Position numbers and translations under genes: made by a program. A DNA stretch of 34,553 bases. Source: Litorilinea aerophila. Lineage in GTDB: Bacteria; Chloroflexota; Anaerolineae; Caldilineales; Caldilineaceae. Under the pieces are notes generated by a model. That model searched no databases, had not been told where the DNA came from, and saw only the letters and a program-made list of their open reading frames with translations. Location of the stretch: NCBI GenBank assembly GCA_945905745.1, contig CAMDQF010000028.1, positions 1 through 34,553 on the forward strand, written 5' to 3'. Shown here piece by piece: positions 15,420 through 23,515 of the stretch. Each line of letters begins with the position of its first letter. Within the stretch, counting starts at the first letter, position 1.

Positions 15420-15734
15420 ATGCCCTATCGCTACCAGCCCGATGTGCTCTTGGATACTGCTGACGCTCGACGGCCACAGTTGGTCGTGGCTGTGCCTCTC
15501 GATCAAACAGAGATCGTGCGTGAGGCACTGACGAAGCTGGCAAGCAGCGCATTCCCAGGCGTTTCCGCCCAGGAGGTGATCCTAAACGCCCTGCGCACTG
15601 TGACCGAGCAAGCCTATTTCTGGACAGCGGAGTGGCAGGAAAAAGAGCAAGCCGCAGACCTGGCCATTGCCGAGGGGCGTGTACAGACTTTTGATCAGAT
15701 CGATGCAATGATTGATTTCTTGGATCAGCAATGA
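15420..15734 (+). CDS. Antitoxin of a RelE/YafQ-like TA pair
   Basis: A 104-aa protein with AAAAAAGGAGTG before its ATG. The N-terminal half (RYQPDVLLDT..., then LVVAVPLDQTEIVREALTKL) is not a clear DNA-binding fold. The C-terminal acidic helical tail EWQEKEQAADLAIAEGRVQT then FDQIDAMIDFL is typical of RelE-superfamily antitoxins. It overlaps the toxin gene by ATGA, as TA pairs commonly do. The assignment rests mainly on the tail and the gene pairing. Confidence 0.75.
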   Translation: MPYRYQPDVLLDTADARRPQLVVAVPLDQTEIVREALTKLASSAFPGVSAQEVILNALRTVTEQAYFWTAEWQEKEQAADLAIAEGRVQTFDQIDAMIDFLDQQ

Positions 15735-16018
15735 AGTTCCGTCCCATCCAGACCTTCTGGAAAGCATACGCAGATCTCCCCGCTGACATCAAAGAGCAGG
15801 CACGGGTAGCGTTTCGTCGCTTCCAGGATGGCGTGGAGCATCCGCCTTTCCATCCGTTATTGCGGATACGCAAGATGCAGGGGCATTCGGATATTTGGGA
15901 AGGTCACGTCAATCTTCAGTACGTCTTCACATTCCACATTGAGTACGATTCTGAAACTGGCGAACCCACCTACATTTTTCGCAACATCGGCACCCACGAT
16001 ATCTATCGGCGTCCCTGA
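15731..16018 (+). CDS. RelE/ParE-superfamily toxin (YafQ-like)
   Basis: A 95-aa compact toxin. It has an N-terminal helix pair ([20 protein letters not shown]), the strand motif HSDIWEGHV, then [10 protein letters not shown] and a terminal [12 protein letters not shown]. The last His is where YafQ/RelE toxins keep a catalytic residue. Members are ribosome-dependent mRNA endonucleases or, in the ParE branch, gyrase poisons; this one looks closer to the YafQ/RelE side. Its 3' end overlaps by 16 nt the 3' end of a truncated sensor module on the other strand. Confidence 0.8.
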   Translation: MKFRPIQTFWKAYADLPADIKEQARVAFRRFQDGVEHPPFHPLLRIRKMQGHSDIWEGHVNLQYVFTFHIEYDSETGEPTYIFRNIGTHDIYRRP

Positions 16019-16311
16019 GTTGGAGCCGTATTGATAAGCCACACCCCCACCCCCTCCGGCTGCAACGTCTCCTGCACCACGCGCTGCAACTCCCCTGTCA
16101 GCGCGTCCAAATCCGTCTCGTCGCGGGCGGTGAGAGCAAAAGCAGCCAGCACCTGCTGCGCGTCGTACTTTTGGCGATAGAAACGGCGGTCGATCAGCGC
16201 CTGCACCCGGCGGCGCAGGGGCGTAAGGAGGGCGGCGATGGCCAACGTCGAAACCACAATATCCGCCGACCGCCTTGCGGAGTTTTTTTGGCGTTTCCAT
16301 GCTCTGGGCAT
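16003..16311 (-). pseudogene. 5'-truncated sensor-stub module A
   Basis: The frame keeps only the C-terminal module of the P1-P5 sensor family: [55 protein letters not shown] and [11 protein letters not shown]. Upstream of 'DIVVST' the sequence is unrelated ([16 protein letters not shown]). The -10 element of the MazEF-like operon lies right at its 5' boundary. The TM part, about 320 residues, is absent. It may still be translated as a soluble ~100-aa peptide but is most simply a remnant. Confidence 0.7.
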
Positions 16312-16314
16312 CTA

Positions 16315-16323
16315 TGCTACAAT
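16315..16323 (+). promoter_or_regulatory. Extended -10 promoter of the MazEF-like operon
   Basis: TG-C-TACAAT (16315-16323) is an extended -10 with no convincing -35. It is located exactly where homology of the opposite-strand module fragment A ends. The antitoxin ATG is at 16399, behind GGAGAGG. Confidence 0.45.
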
Positions 16324-16398
16324 CCGATCATCGTAGCTAACGTGCCGAAGCACTCAGCCAACCCTGGGATGGCTTTGACAGAAGGAGAGGTCGTAGTC

Positions 16399-16653
16399 AT
16401 GACAACGGCTCAGGTAGAGTTATCACTGGCTTTATCACGAAGTACGGCGCGCCAGCTACGCCAATTGGCGCAGACACACGGCGTCACCGACGCTGCGGTT
16501 GTGGAACAGGCGCTGGCGCTGTTGTTCGAACGAGATGATGGTGCGTTGCGCCAGGATTACTGGCTGTCGGCAGCCTCCATGCAAGAGGACTGGGAGGCTA
16601 TGCCCGATGACTGGATAGCAGACGAGGTACGCGATGCCACATCGTCGTGGTGA
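16399..16653 (+). CDS. MazE-like antitoxin
   Basis: An 84-aa protein. The N-terminal VELSLALSRSTARQLRQLAQ and then THGVTDAAVVEQALALLFE give a ribbon-helix-helix-like DNA-binding region (strand, helix, helix). A C-terminal acidic tail contains QDYWLSAASMQEDWEAMPDD. ATG 16399 with GAAGGAGAGG at 8-nt distance is preferred to an in-frame ATG at 16369. It overlaps the MazF-like toxin start by 20 nt, so expression is coupled. CopG/RHH-type is an equally good label. Confidence 0.75.
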   Translation: MTTAQVELSLALSRSTARQLRQLAQTHGVTDAAVVEQALALLFERDDGALRQDYWLSAASMQEDWEAMPDDWIADEVRDATSSW

Positions 16654-17146
16654 CATCATTGCCGTGCCATATGAGTACAGCGATCTGACGGGCAGCAAGG
16701 TGAGACCTGCGTTGATCGTGAGTAGCGATGCCTATAATCTGGCCCGACCAGACGTGGTTGCTGCCGGAATCACCTCGCAGATAGGCAACGTGGGACCGTA
16801 CGATCATGTTTTGGCGGATTGGGCGGCGGCAAGACTTCGTTATCCATCGTTGGTGCGCGGACGGTTGTTGACCATCGAGCAAACGCTGATTCGGCGTTCA
16901 GTGGGGCGGGTGAGCTATCAGGATTGGGACAAGGTTGAGGATAGACTGGTATCTTTCCTCTTGAGCGATCAGGGCGCTGTTCGCTTCCTGCTGGAGCACG
17001 TTACGCTGTCATCCTTGCCCGGAGCGCTGGTGCAAGCGTTAGGCGAGAAATCAATCCACGCGGGCCTGCGCCTGGCCAGCCGTGACGACCGAACTATCGA
17101 TCTCGCTCGTTGGCGCTCTCTCCTCTCGCCACATCTGCCACCCTGA
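16634..17146 (+). CDS. MazF/PemK-type toxin with an unusual C-terminal extension
   Basis: A 170-aa protein whose first ~115 residues match MazF/PemK endoribonucleases: RGDIIAVPYEYSDLTG, KVRPALIVSS with the conserved Arg24-Pro25, AGITSQIG, and RYPSLVRGRLLTIEQ. The family is usually 105-120 aa. Here about 50 more residues follow (from SDQGAVRFLLEHV to LSPHLPP) that I do not recognise. The last 53 nt are shared, in antisense, with the 3' end of sensor P1, whose own tail is non-conserved there. The extension could be a real domain, or read-through gained when the TA pair landed beside P1. Confidence 0.82.
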   Translation: MPHRRGDIIAVPYEYSDLTGSKVRPALIVSSDAYNLARPDVVAAGITSQIGNVGPYDHVLADWAAARLRYPSLVRGRLLTIEQTLIRRSVGRVSYQDWDKVEDRLVSFLLSDQGAVRFLLEHVTLSSLPGALVQALGEKSIHAGLRLASRDDRTIDLARWRSLLSPHLPP

Positions 17147-18383
17147 GCCACACACTTACCCCCTCCGGCTGCAACGTCTCCTGCACCACGCGCTGTAACT
17201 CCCCCGTCAACGCAGCCAAATCTGTCTCGTCGCGGGCGGTGATAGCGAACTGGGCCAGCACCTGCTGCGCGTTGTACTTCTTGCGGAAGAAGCGGCGGTC
17301 GATGACGTCCTGCACGCGGCGGCGCAGGGGGGTGAAGAGCGCCGCGATGGCTAGGGTCGAGACCACAATCGCCAGCGGCGATTGCTCGACTCCCGTCAGC
17401 GAGCCGAACAGCCGCTGCAAGAGCACTACGCCCCCGAAGTAGACCAGCGCCAGCAGCCCGGTCAGCGCTGCGTAGACCAGCGTCTTGCGGATGATGATGT
17501 CAATGTCAAATAGACGATAGCGCAGGATGGAAATGCCGATGGCTATAGGGATGAGTTGTAGTGAGGCCACCCATCCAATCGGTTGCACAAAGACCGTTAC
17601 AAAGGAAATATCTGTTTCTGGATTGCCGTTGGGAGCCCAAAATACAGTCGAAACCGCTATGGCGAAGAGGGAAAAGGCAAAACCGATAGCAATGACAACC
17701 CATTTGATTTGTTGGCGCTCAATGGGTGTCGAGCGCCAACGATAACGATAAAAAGGCCCTATTACAAATAGTGGCAGCGCGGAAAAGATGAAAATGGCAA
17801 GTATGAGATTTTGGCTCTGGTCATCAAGCTGGAACGAGGATGGTAAAGCGAACCCATAACTGTTCAACATATTCAAGGCACTCATTAGAATGGCTGTTAC
17901 CACCGTCCAGCGTGGTACGAAACGCCCTGTTGGGAAAACGACAAAGAATGAGTTGATACAGAGATTGCTAACCAATGCCATCGGGACTACAACCCAGACC
18001 CATTGGGGATAAGTATTGGCAAATGCAGTCCAAAGAGGTACCGATCCTATCAAACCAGCACCAAGCATTGTGGCCGAGATGAGCAAGGTCGCACGATCAC
18101 TTGACTGGCGCAGGAAGATTAAAAGACCCATGCCACCCCAAAAGAGTGGCAGAGGAATTTGCCAAGAGAAACGCCATACGGCATAGAATTCGGCCGTTAA
18201 CCCCATTGCTTGCAGACCTTGAACCTGCTCTGCGGTTAGGGGAATAGCTTGCATTTGATGCCATGATGCGATTTGGCTTGCAATATTGAGACTCGCTGCT
18301 GTCAGGGCAAAGACAATCCATGCTCCTCGTGCCAGGTTAAGCCATTTTCTTTGCGGGAGATGAATAGCAACGTGGGTATTCAT
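17094..18383 (-). CDS. Kinase-less multi-TM sensor-like protein P1
   Basis: A 429-aa membrane protein. An extracytoplasmic loop near residues 30-65 (SWHQMQAIPLTAEQVQ) follows the first TM helix. About eight TM segments follow, with the linker YRWRSTPIERQQIKWVVIA in the middle and LRYRLFDIDIIIRKTL leading into two final TM helices. The cytoplasmic end is DRRFFRKKYNAQQVLAQFAI then TLQPEGVSVWL. This resembles the membrane and linker part of Chloroflexota sensor histidine kinases, but stops where GAF/kinase domains would begin. Its last ~16 residues differ from the paralogues because they overlap the MazF-like gene. Module fragment B ends 4 nt upstream of its ATG. Confidence 0.8.
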   Translation of the reverse strand: MNTHVAIHLPQRKWLNLARGAWIVFALTAASLNIASQIASWHQMQAIPLTAEQVQGLQAMGLTAEFYAVWRFSWQIPLPLFWGGMGLLIFLRQSSDRATLLISATMLGAGLIGSVPLWTAFANTYPQWVWVVVPMALVSNLCINSFFVVFPTGRFVPRWTVVTAILMSALNMLNSYGFALPSSFQLDDQSQNLILAIFIFSALPLFVIGPFYRYRWRSTPIERQQIKWVVIAIGFAFSLFAIAVSTVFWAPNGNPETDISFVTVFVQPIGWVASLQLIPIAIGISILRYRLFDIDIIIRKTLVYAALTGLLALVYFGGVVLLQRLFGSLTGVEQSPLAIVVSTLAIAALFTPLRRRVQDVIDRRFFRKKYNAQQVLAQFAITARDETDLAALTGELQRVVQETLQPEGVSVWLRVADVARGESANERDR

Positions 18384-18387
18384 TCGT

Positions 18388-18708
18388 TTATCGTTCCTTT
18401 CTGTTTTCCGTTGGCTTCAACCACACACTTACCGTTTCTGGCTGAATGGTCGTCTCAATGACGTTGACCAACGAGGCCGCGAGTTTATCCATATCCGTTT
18501 CATCGCGGGCGATTTGGGCAAAGGCGGCCAGCACTTGTTGGGCGTCGTACTTGCGGCGGAAGAAGCGCCGGTCGATGAGCAGTTGTACCCGGTGGCTCAA
18601 GGGCGTAAAGATCGCGGCAATCGTCAGGACGGAAAGGAGAATCACCGGAGCGTTACAGAGGGCGTGGCAGCTTGCGTCATCCTTCAACCCGCGTATCAGA
18701 TCGAACAT
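18388..18708 (-). pseudogene. 5'-truncated sensor-stub module B
   Basis: From about residue 20 the frame is a divergent copy of the sensor C-terminal module: [58 protein letters not shown] and TIQPETVSVWLKPTE. The first ~20 residues (MFDLIRGLKDDASCHAL) are unrelated and run towards the HicBA promoter. All TM segments but a partial one are missing. It stands directly before P1 on the same strand and could provide translational coupling. It is the most diverged of the eight module copies, so perhaps the oldest. Confidence 0.68.
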
Positions 18709-18747
18709 TTGGGCGTTGCATAGTGCTTTCTGCCTCAGTGTGTTTTG

Positions 18748-18756
18748 TGCTATACT
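18748..18756 (+). promoter_or_regulatory. Extended -10 promoter of hicBA
   Basis: TG-C-TATACT (18748-18756) gives a strong extended -10. The -35 region (18728-18733, TTCTGC) is poor. The hicB ATG at 18813 follows GAGAGGAGC. An identical TGCTATACT occurs at 34510-34518. Confidence 0.5.
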
Positions 18757-18812
18757 GGCTTGGCTTTCGTAATATCATTTGCCCGGCCCAGAAAGGCGAG
18801 AGGAGCAATCGT

Positions 18813-19085
18813 ATGAGTGAGACAACACAAACATTCACCACCTTGTGGGGCTTTACGGTGGTCATCGAGCCAGATGAAGAAGATGGCGGATATATTGCCC
18901 ATTGCCCAGACCTTCAGGGGTGTCGGTCGCAAGGCGAAACGATTGATGAAGCCATCCACAACATTGTAGATGCCATTTCTGGTTGGTTGGCTGTTCATAT
19001 CGAACGTTCTCTCCATTTGTCCCGACTGAAACTCAAATCGGAAACGTTGACCCATCCTCTGTCTCTCCAGGTTCAAATCCCCTGA
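18813..19085 (+). CDS. hicB: HicB-family antitoxin
   Basis: A 90-aa protein with the partial RNase-H-like HicB fold: LWGFTVVIEPDEEDGGYIAH, CPDLQGCRSQGETIDEAIHN, then IVDAISGWL. No C-terminal helix-turn-helix is evident; the tail (LSRLKLKSETLTHPLSLQVQ) is short, so DNA binding is uncertain. ATG 18813 is chosen because the family starts there and a ribosome-binding site is present; an upstream in-frame ATG at 18672 lies within the opposite-strand module B. The antitoxin precedes the toxin, the reverse of the classical hicAB order, with a 1-nt overlap (TGATG). Confidence 0.88.
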   Translation: MSETTQTFTTLWGFTVVIEPDEEDGGYIAHCPDLQGCRSQGETIDEAIHNIVDAISGWLAVHIERSLHLSRLKLKSETLTHPLSLQVQIP

Positions 19086-19330
19086 TGCCGCAGTTACCCC
19101 GTGCCACAGCCGAACAGCACATCAAAGCCTTCCAGCGTGACGGCTGGCGTGTTGCTCGTGTGACAGGAAGCCATCACATTCTGATCAAAGACGGTGTCGA
19201 GTTTCACCTCACGATTCCCTCTCATCGGGGGCAAATCGTTAAGACCGGTCTCCTCAAAGGTTTGCTGCGTGATGCTGGCTTGACCAACGACGAATATCTG
19301 GAACTGTTTTACGGCAAGCAACGACGTTAG
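19085..19330 (+). CDS. hicA: HicA-family toxin
   Basis: An 81-aa mRNA interferase with the dsRNA-binding-like HicA fold: HIKAFQRDGWRVARVTGSHH with the catalytic His30, then FHLTIPSHRGQIVKTGLLKG and LLRDAGLTNDEYLELF. Length and motif order are normal. HicA cleaves mRNA and is neutralised by HicB. The gene ends 39 nt before the 3' end of sensor P2 on the opposite strand, so this TA pair sits between two sensor-family copies. Confidence 0.9.
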   Translation: MPQLPRATAEQHIKAFQRDGWRVARVTGSHHILIKDGVEFHLTIPSHRGQIVKTGLLKGLLRDAGLTNDEYLELFYGKQRR

Positions 19331-19368
19331 TGTCGTTAGTGAAGTAATGTCACTCACTTTCTCCCACA

Positions 19369-20586
19369 CTATCCTCCTTTTTCTCTCCCTGTCGGTTTCA
19401 ACCACACCCCCACCCCCTCCGGCTGCAACGTATCCACCACCACGCGCTGCAACTCCCCCGTCAACGCGGCCAAATCTGTCTCATCGCGGGCGGTGATGGC
19501 GAAAGCCGCCAACACTTGGGCCGCGTTGTACTTCTTGCGGAAGAAGCGGCGGTCAATCACCTCTTGCACGCGGCGGCGCAGGGGCGTGAAGATAGCGGCG
19601 ATCAGGAGTGTGGAGATGACAATGACAGCGGGCGATTGGCCGTTTGTGAATGAGCGGAAGATGGACTGCAAGAAAACGATAGTTCCAAAATAGACTAGCG
19701 CCAGCAGCCCGGTGAGCAGCGCGTATTGCAGCGTCTTGCGGATGATGACGTCGATGTCCCATAGGCGGGATTTTAAGATGGCGACCCCTATGGAGAGCGG
19801 TATGACAACACCAATGAAATTTGCAAAGATGAGTAAGATAGGCGAGTGCATTTGCGCTGGTTTTAGCAGGCCAAGAATGATTACGGGTATGAAGACGGCA
19901 AAAAAGAGTACCAGCCCCAAGAATACCCACTTTGTCTGCTGGCGCTCGACAGGTGTGGATACCCGCATGTAGCGATAGATTTGGGCTGAAAGGGAAATAA
20001 GCCAGAAAACAAGAAAGAAAACACCGGCAGCCGCCTCAGGGATCATATCCATGACCTTTGTTGGCAATACAAATAAAAGTATCCAGCCTGACACCCACCA
20101 ACGGAGCCAACGCGGTACAAACTGTCCATTCGGGAACAGGGAAAAGAACAGGGCGATCGACCCCCAACTGATCGTTGTCAGGATTTGGCCGGGTAAGGAC
20201 AATGCAGGAACGGCTGCTACCAATGACCCCCGCAGCGTTGTCTGTGTACCAAACGTAACCAGGGCAAGTGAAACGATCAATGCTAAAGCATCAGCCGATT
20301 TGCGGACAAATATGATGATGCCGGCTGTTACCCAAATCAATCCGCTCACGGAGAGGCTGACGACGGTGAGCAGGGCGTACTGCTGCGGTGAGATACCTTG
20401 CCTATGTAATGCCGCCATCGTTTCTGGTGTGACAAATGAACCAACGCGGGAAAAGGCAGTTAAAGCAAACGGTATCCCCGCCAGAAACATGCCGGTAGTT
20501 ATGATGGTGATGACGACCCACACTGCCTGGGCTAGGCGCAGCCAGTGACCTGATAAGCGGTTAATGGGGTGGGCTGTGGTTGTCAT
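19369..20586 (-). CDS. Kinase-less multi-TM sensor-like protein P2
   Basis: A 405-aa paralogue of P1. After TM1 comes an extracytoplasmic loop with TPETMAALHRQGISPQQYAL, then the TM core, the cytoplasmic linker YMRVSTPVERQQTKWVFLGL, and LKSRLWDIDVIIRKTLQYAL before the last helices. The end is the C-terminal module ([34 protein letters not shown]). Its ATG at 20586 overlaps the TGA of P3 (ATGA), so the two are translationally coupled; a much longer upstream frame is only P3 read out of phase. No kinase, GGDEF or effector domain follows. Confidence 0.82.
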   Translation of the reverse strand: MTTTAHPINRLSGHWLRLAQAVWVVITIITTGMFLAGIPFALTAFSRVGSFVTPETMAALHRQGISPQQYALLTVVSLSVSGLIWVTAGIIIFVRKSADALALIVSLALVTFGTQTTLRGSLVAAVPALSLPGQILTTISWGSIALFFSLFPNGQFVPRWLRWWVSGWILLFVLPTKVMDMIPEAAAGVFFLVFWLISLSAQIYRYMRVSTPVERQQTKWVFLGLVLFFAVFIPVIILGLLKPAQMHSPILLIFANFIGVVIPLSIGVAILKSRLWDIDVIIRKTLQYALLTGLLALVYFGTIVFLQSIFRSFTNGQSPAVIVISTLLIAAIFTPLRRRVQEVIDRRFFRKKYNAAQVLAAFAITARDETDLAALTGELQRVVVDTLQPEGVGVWLKPTGREKGG

Positions 20587-21920
20587 CCTATGCTCCTGGG
20601 CGGGCCATCCACATTTGAAATATGACTGGAACCCGTCGGTGCCTGGCGCAGCCATACACTCACTCGCTCCGGCTGCAACGTCTCCTGCACCACCCGCTGT
20701 AACTCCCCTGTTAGTGCGTCCAAATCTGTCTCGTCGCGGGCCGTGATAGCGAACTGGGCCAGCACCTGCTGCGCGTCGTACTTCTTGCGGAAGAAGCGGC
20801 GGTCGAGGGCGTCCTGGATGCGCCGACGCAACGGCGTGAACAGCGCGGCGATGGTCAGCGTCGAGACCACAATCGCCAGCGGCGACTGCTCGACCCCCGT
20901 CAGCGTGCCGAAGAGCCGCTGCAACAGCACCACGCCCCCAAAGTAGACCAGGGCCAGCAGCGCGGTCAGCACCGAGTAGACCAGCGTTTTGCGGATGATG
21001 ACGTCGATGTCCCACAGTCTATAGCGCAGGATGGCGATGCCGATCGATATTGGTATCACCAGAAGCCCAAGGCCGAAGAGATCTTGAACATAGAGACTGA
21101 CTTCGTCCGGTGGGGCGACAGCGAAGATGACAAGCTCAACCAAGAGCAGCGCCATCGCGAAAACGAACCACTTGACCTGCTGCTTTTCCACTGCCGAATA
21201 CACGCGTCGATAGCGGTAGGCTTGAGCGTAAAGGACGAGCGCAACGGTGGCAAGCGCGATTGGTAGCCCCAGGACGAATTGCAGGTTGGCGGGATCGGGC
21301 GCCAACAGGCCCCACGCAGCCAGAAACGCTCGTACATTTAGGGCGAGGAAGATCGCCTGCAAGACTACCACCAACCGCCATGCCCAGCGGGGGATCGCTC
21401 CACCGCCTGGGAACAGGAAGAACCAGACAAACATAGGGGGCCACACAACCCAGCCCACCAGGTCAACCAGCATCTCAACCAGGCCGAGCGGCTGTGTAAC
21501 GGAGAAGATTTCCTGAACGCCAACGGCACCCAATCCGGCCAGGACCAATGCAGTTAACCAGCCGAACCACTCGCCCTGCGCCCTCCATAGAATGAGGCCG
21601 GCTACAAGCCAGAACGGAGCCATCAGCAGCACAGTCAGGGCAATCTCATAAAGGGCATAGGCAGCCAACGATAACCCGCGCGCTCCAGCTTGCGTCTGTA
21701 CCAGTTCGTTGCTGGTGATGACCTCGCCCGCCTGCGAGTAGGTTTCCATCGTAAGCGTCGTGACGCGCGTGAAATACTCGGGCAGGCTAACGAGCCACAG
21801 CGCCAGGAGGCTCACGAGCGCGAAGGCCAGCAAGCCACGGGCAGCGGACAGCAAGCGCCACGGGCGCTTGCTGTCCGGCAGTGGGTTAATTGTCTGAGGC
21901 GACGAGGGCAGTTCAGTCAT
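20583..21920 (-). CDS. Kinase-less multi-TM sensor-like protein P3
   Basis: A 445-aa paralogue with the longest membrane region of the set. It has TM1, an extracytoplasmic segment about 50 residues long (TRVTTLTMETYSQAGEVITS), several TM helices, YRYRRVYSAVEKQQVKWFVF, LRYRLWDIDVIIRKTLVYSV, and the terminal module [20 protein letters not shown] ... TLQPERVSVWL. ATG 21920 overlaps the P450 stop by 8 nt and is preferred to a TTG at 21938. The start is inside the P450 gene end, so P450, P3 and P2 are one operon with tight coupling. This suggests the P450 product or its redox state could be linked to the sensors. Confidence 0.82.
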   Translation of the reverse strand: MTELPSSPQTINPLPDSKRPWRLLSAARGLLAFALVSLLALWLVSLPEYFTRVTTLTMETYSQAGEVITSNELVQTQAGARGLSLAAYALYEIALTVLLMAPFWLVAGLILWRAQGEWFGWLTALVLAGLGAVGVQEIFSVTQPLGLVEMLVDLVGWVVWPPMFVWFFLFPGGGAIPRWAWRLVVVLQAIFLALNVRAFLAAWGLLAPDPANLQFVLGLPIALATVALVLYAQAYRYRRVYSAVEKQQVKWFVFAMALLLVELVIFAVAPPDEVSLYVQDLFGLGLLVIPISIGIAILRYRLWDIDVIIRKTLVYSVLTALLALVYFGGVVLLQRLFGTLTGVEQSPLAIVVSTLTIAALFTPLRRRIQDALDRRFFRKKYDAQQVLAQFAITARDETDLDALTGELQRVVQETLQPERVSVWLRQAPTGSSHISNVDGPPRSIG

Positions 21921-23334
21921 GTGCTGATGTTCTGACAATATCCAGGCCAGCCCGCGCTGCCAACAGCATCGGCAGCCCGCCGGATGGCCGCAGGGTCGCT
22001 TTCGGTTGGGGCGTCACCACCGCGCCAACCGGCAGGCGCAGCCGGTAGCGCTGGGCCACGGTGGCCAGGATCAGCGTCGCCTCCATCAGCGCGAAGCTGT
22101 TGCCGATGCACTGGTGCGGGCCGCCGCCAAAGGGCATGTAGGCGAAGCGTGGCCGCTGATGGACGGCGTCGGGCGCGAAACGCTGCGGGTCAAAGCGCTC
22201 TGGATCGGGCCAGTAGGCTGGCAGGCGGTGCAGCACGTAGGGGCTAACCGCCACCACCGCGCCGGCCGGGATGCGATAGCCACACACCACGTCCTCTGCC
22301 ACGGCCTGGCGGTTGGTGATCCAGGCCGGCGGGTAGAGGCGCAGCGTCTCGTCGATCACCATGCGCGTCAGGCGCAGGTAGGGCACGTCGGCCATGCCGG
22401 GCGTCCGTCCCCCCAGCGCCTCGGCCAGCTCGGTGTGCAGGGCGGCTTCCACCTCCGGGTGTTCAGCCAGCAGGTAGAACACCCAGGTCAACAGCACAGC
22501 CGTGGTCTCGTGGCCGGCGACGAAGATGGTCACCACCTCGTCGCGCAACTGCTTATCCGACATGCCTTTGCCCGTCTCCTCGTCGCGCGCCGCCATCATC
22601 ATACCCAGCAGATCATCCCGCTGCTCGCCGCTGCGCCGCCGCTGCTCGATCATGCCCAGCACCACGTCGTCCACGACGCGCATGGCGGCCAGCGCGCGGC
22701 GGTTGCGCAGGGTCGGCCAGCGCAACGAGGGGTAGAAGGGTAGTTGGAAGCGAAAGCTGATGTCGGCCAGCAGCAGGCCGATAGCCTGGCTGACGGCATG
22801 GATGTCGCCGTCGAGCCGGGCACCGAACATAGTCTCGGCGATGATGGCCATGGTCAGACCGGTCAGCTCCTCGGCCACGTCCAGCGGTTGGCGGGGGTCG
22901 GCGCGCTGCTGCCACTGCCCCAGCATGTCCAGCGTGCGGCCGGTCATGATCTCGCCGAAGCTGGCGATCTGGCTGCGGTGAAAGGTCGGCTGCATCAGCC
23001 GGCGCTGGCGCAGCCACGGCTCGCCCTCGCTAGTGAACAGGCCATCGCCGGCCAGTTGGCGGATGATGTCGAACAAATCGCCCTTGATGTAGTTGTGAAA
23101 GTTGTCTTGCAGGATGCGCTGCACGCCGTCCGGATGGTTGACCTGGTGAAAGGCGATGTTGCCCAGCCGGTAGCGGGCTACGTCGCCGTAGTCCTTGGCC
23201 GCGCGCATCAGAAAACCCAACGAGTCGCGCTGGAACTGCAAGGTGTTGCCCAGCACTGGCTTGCCGGCCGGACCGGTCACTGGCCGGCCCCGACCGGGCG
23301 TTGTTTGTCCTGATGTCAGAGTTGTTGTGCTCAT
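21913..23334 (-). CDS. Cytochrome P450
   Basis: A 473-aa soluble P450, normal in length. The I-helix oxygen-activation motif AGHETT is at residues 273-278, the K-helix ExxR is E329-R332 (ETLR), and the PERF-like segment PDPERFDPQRF follows. The haem loop FGGGPHQCIGNSFA has the axial Cys409. The N-terminus GPAGKPVLGNTLQFQRDS has the proline-rich start of CYP102/CYP120-like bacterial or eukaryote-type P450s. No reductase or ferredoxin is adjacent, so redox partners must come from elsewhere. The ATG follows AAGGAGATAAG. It heads the P3-P2 operon under the heptad-repeat promoter just upstream. Confidence 0.95.
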   Translation of the reverse strand: MSTTTLTSGQTTPGRGRPVTGPAGKPVLGNTLQFQRDSLGFLMRAAKDYGDVARYRLGNIAFHQVNHPDGVQRILQDNFHNYIKGDLFDIIRQLAGDGLFTSEGEPWLRQRRLMQPTFHRSQIASFGEIMTGRTLDMLGQWQQRADPRQPLDVAEELTGLTMAIIAETMFGARLDGDIHAVSQAIGLLLADISFRFQLPFYPSLRWPTLRNRRALAAMRVVDDVVLGMIEQRRRSGEQRDDLLGMMMAARDEETGKGMSDKQLRDEVVTIFVAGHETTAVLLTWVFYLLAEHPEVEAALHTELAEALGGRTPGMADVPYLRLTRMVIDETLRLYPPAWITNRQAVAEDVVCGYRIPAGAVVAVSPYVLHRLPAYWPDPERFDPQRFAPDAVHQRPRFAYMPFGGGPHQCIGNSFALMEATLILATVAQRYRLRLPVGAVVTPQPKATLRPSGGLPMLLAARAGLDIVRTSAHD

Positions 23335-23353
23335 GGCTTATCTCCTTGTCCAC

Positions 23354-23398
23354 AGAATACCACGCAACCGTCCACGAATCGTTACGAGAAGCGTTCGA
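23354..23398 (-). promoter_or_regulatory. Heptad-repeat promoter of the P450-P3-P2 operon
   Basis: On the minus strand TCGAACG (23398-23392), CGTAACG (23386-23380) and GTGGACG (23375-23369) lie at 12- and 11-bp intervals. They are followed by exactly 9 nt and TATTCT (23359-23354), with the P450 ATG 19 nt further. The heptads are degenerate outside the central one, but spacing is identical to 15233-15277. Bases after the -10 also match (CTGTGGxCAxGGAG). Confidence 0.6.
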
Positions 23399-23404
23399 AG
23401 AGCG

Positions 23405-23476
23405 CTGGACCACGAAGTCGTGAAGGCACCTTTCGCGCTTCGCGTCTTCGCGCACGTTCGCGGCTTCGTGGTCCAG
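23405..23476. repeat. Hairpin of the CACGAAG repeat type
   Basis: CTGGACCACGAAG (23405-23417) is exactly complementary to CTTCGTGGTCCAG (23464-23476). The loop holds further CTTCGCG/TTCGTG units (TTCGCGCTTCGCGTCTTCGC). No coding content is seen. It lies between the P450 promoter and the 3' end of P4 and could terminate or insulate transcription from P4, although there is no U-tract. Confidence 0.65.
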
Positions 23477-23515
23477 ACGTTGCCCCCGGTCTGGGCCACT
23501 CCGAATTCATCCATT

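Noticed and set aside
16270-16289. Rho-independent terminator CCGC-CTT-GCGG plus T-run
   Set aside because: The stem has only 4 bp and it lies at the edge of a module fragment; too weak to call.
20587-21015. N-terminal extension of sensor P2
   Set aside because: It is P3 read out of frame; P2 starts at the ATGA overlap.
22006-22743. 245-aa plus-strand frame over the P450 gene
   Set aside because: Antisense to an unmistakable P450; His/Gln-rich composition is a reverse-complement artefact.
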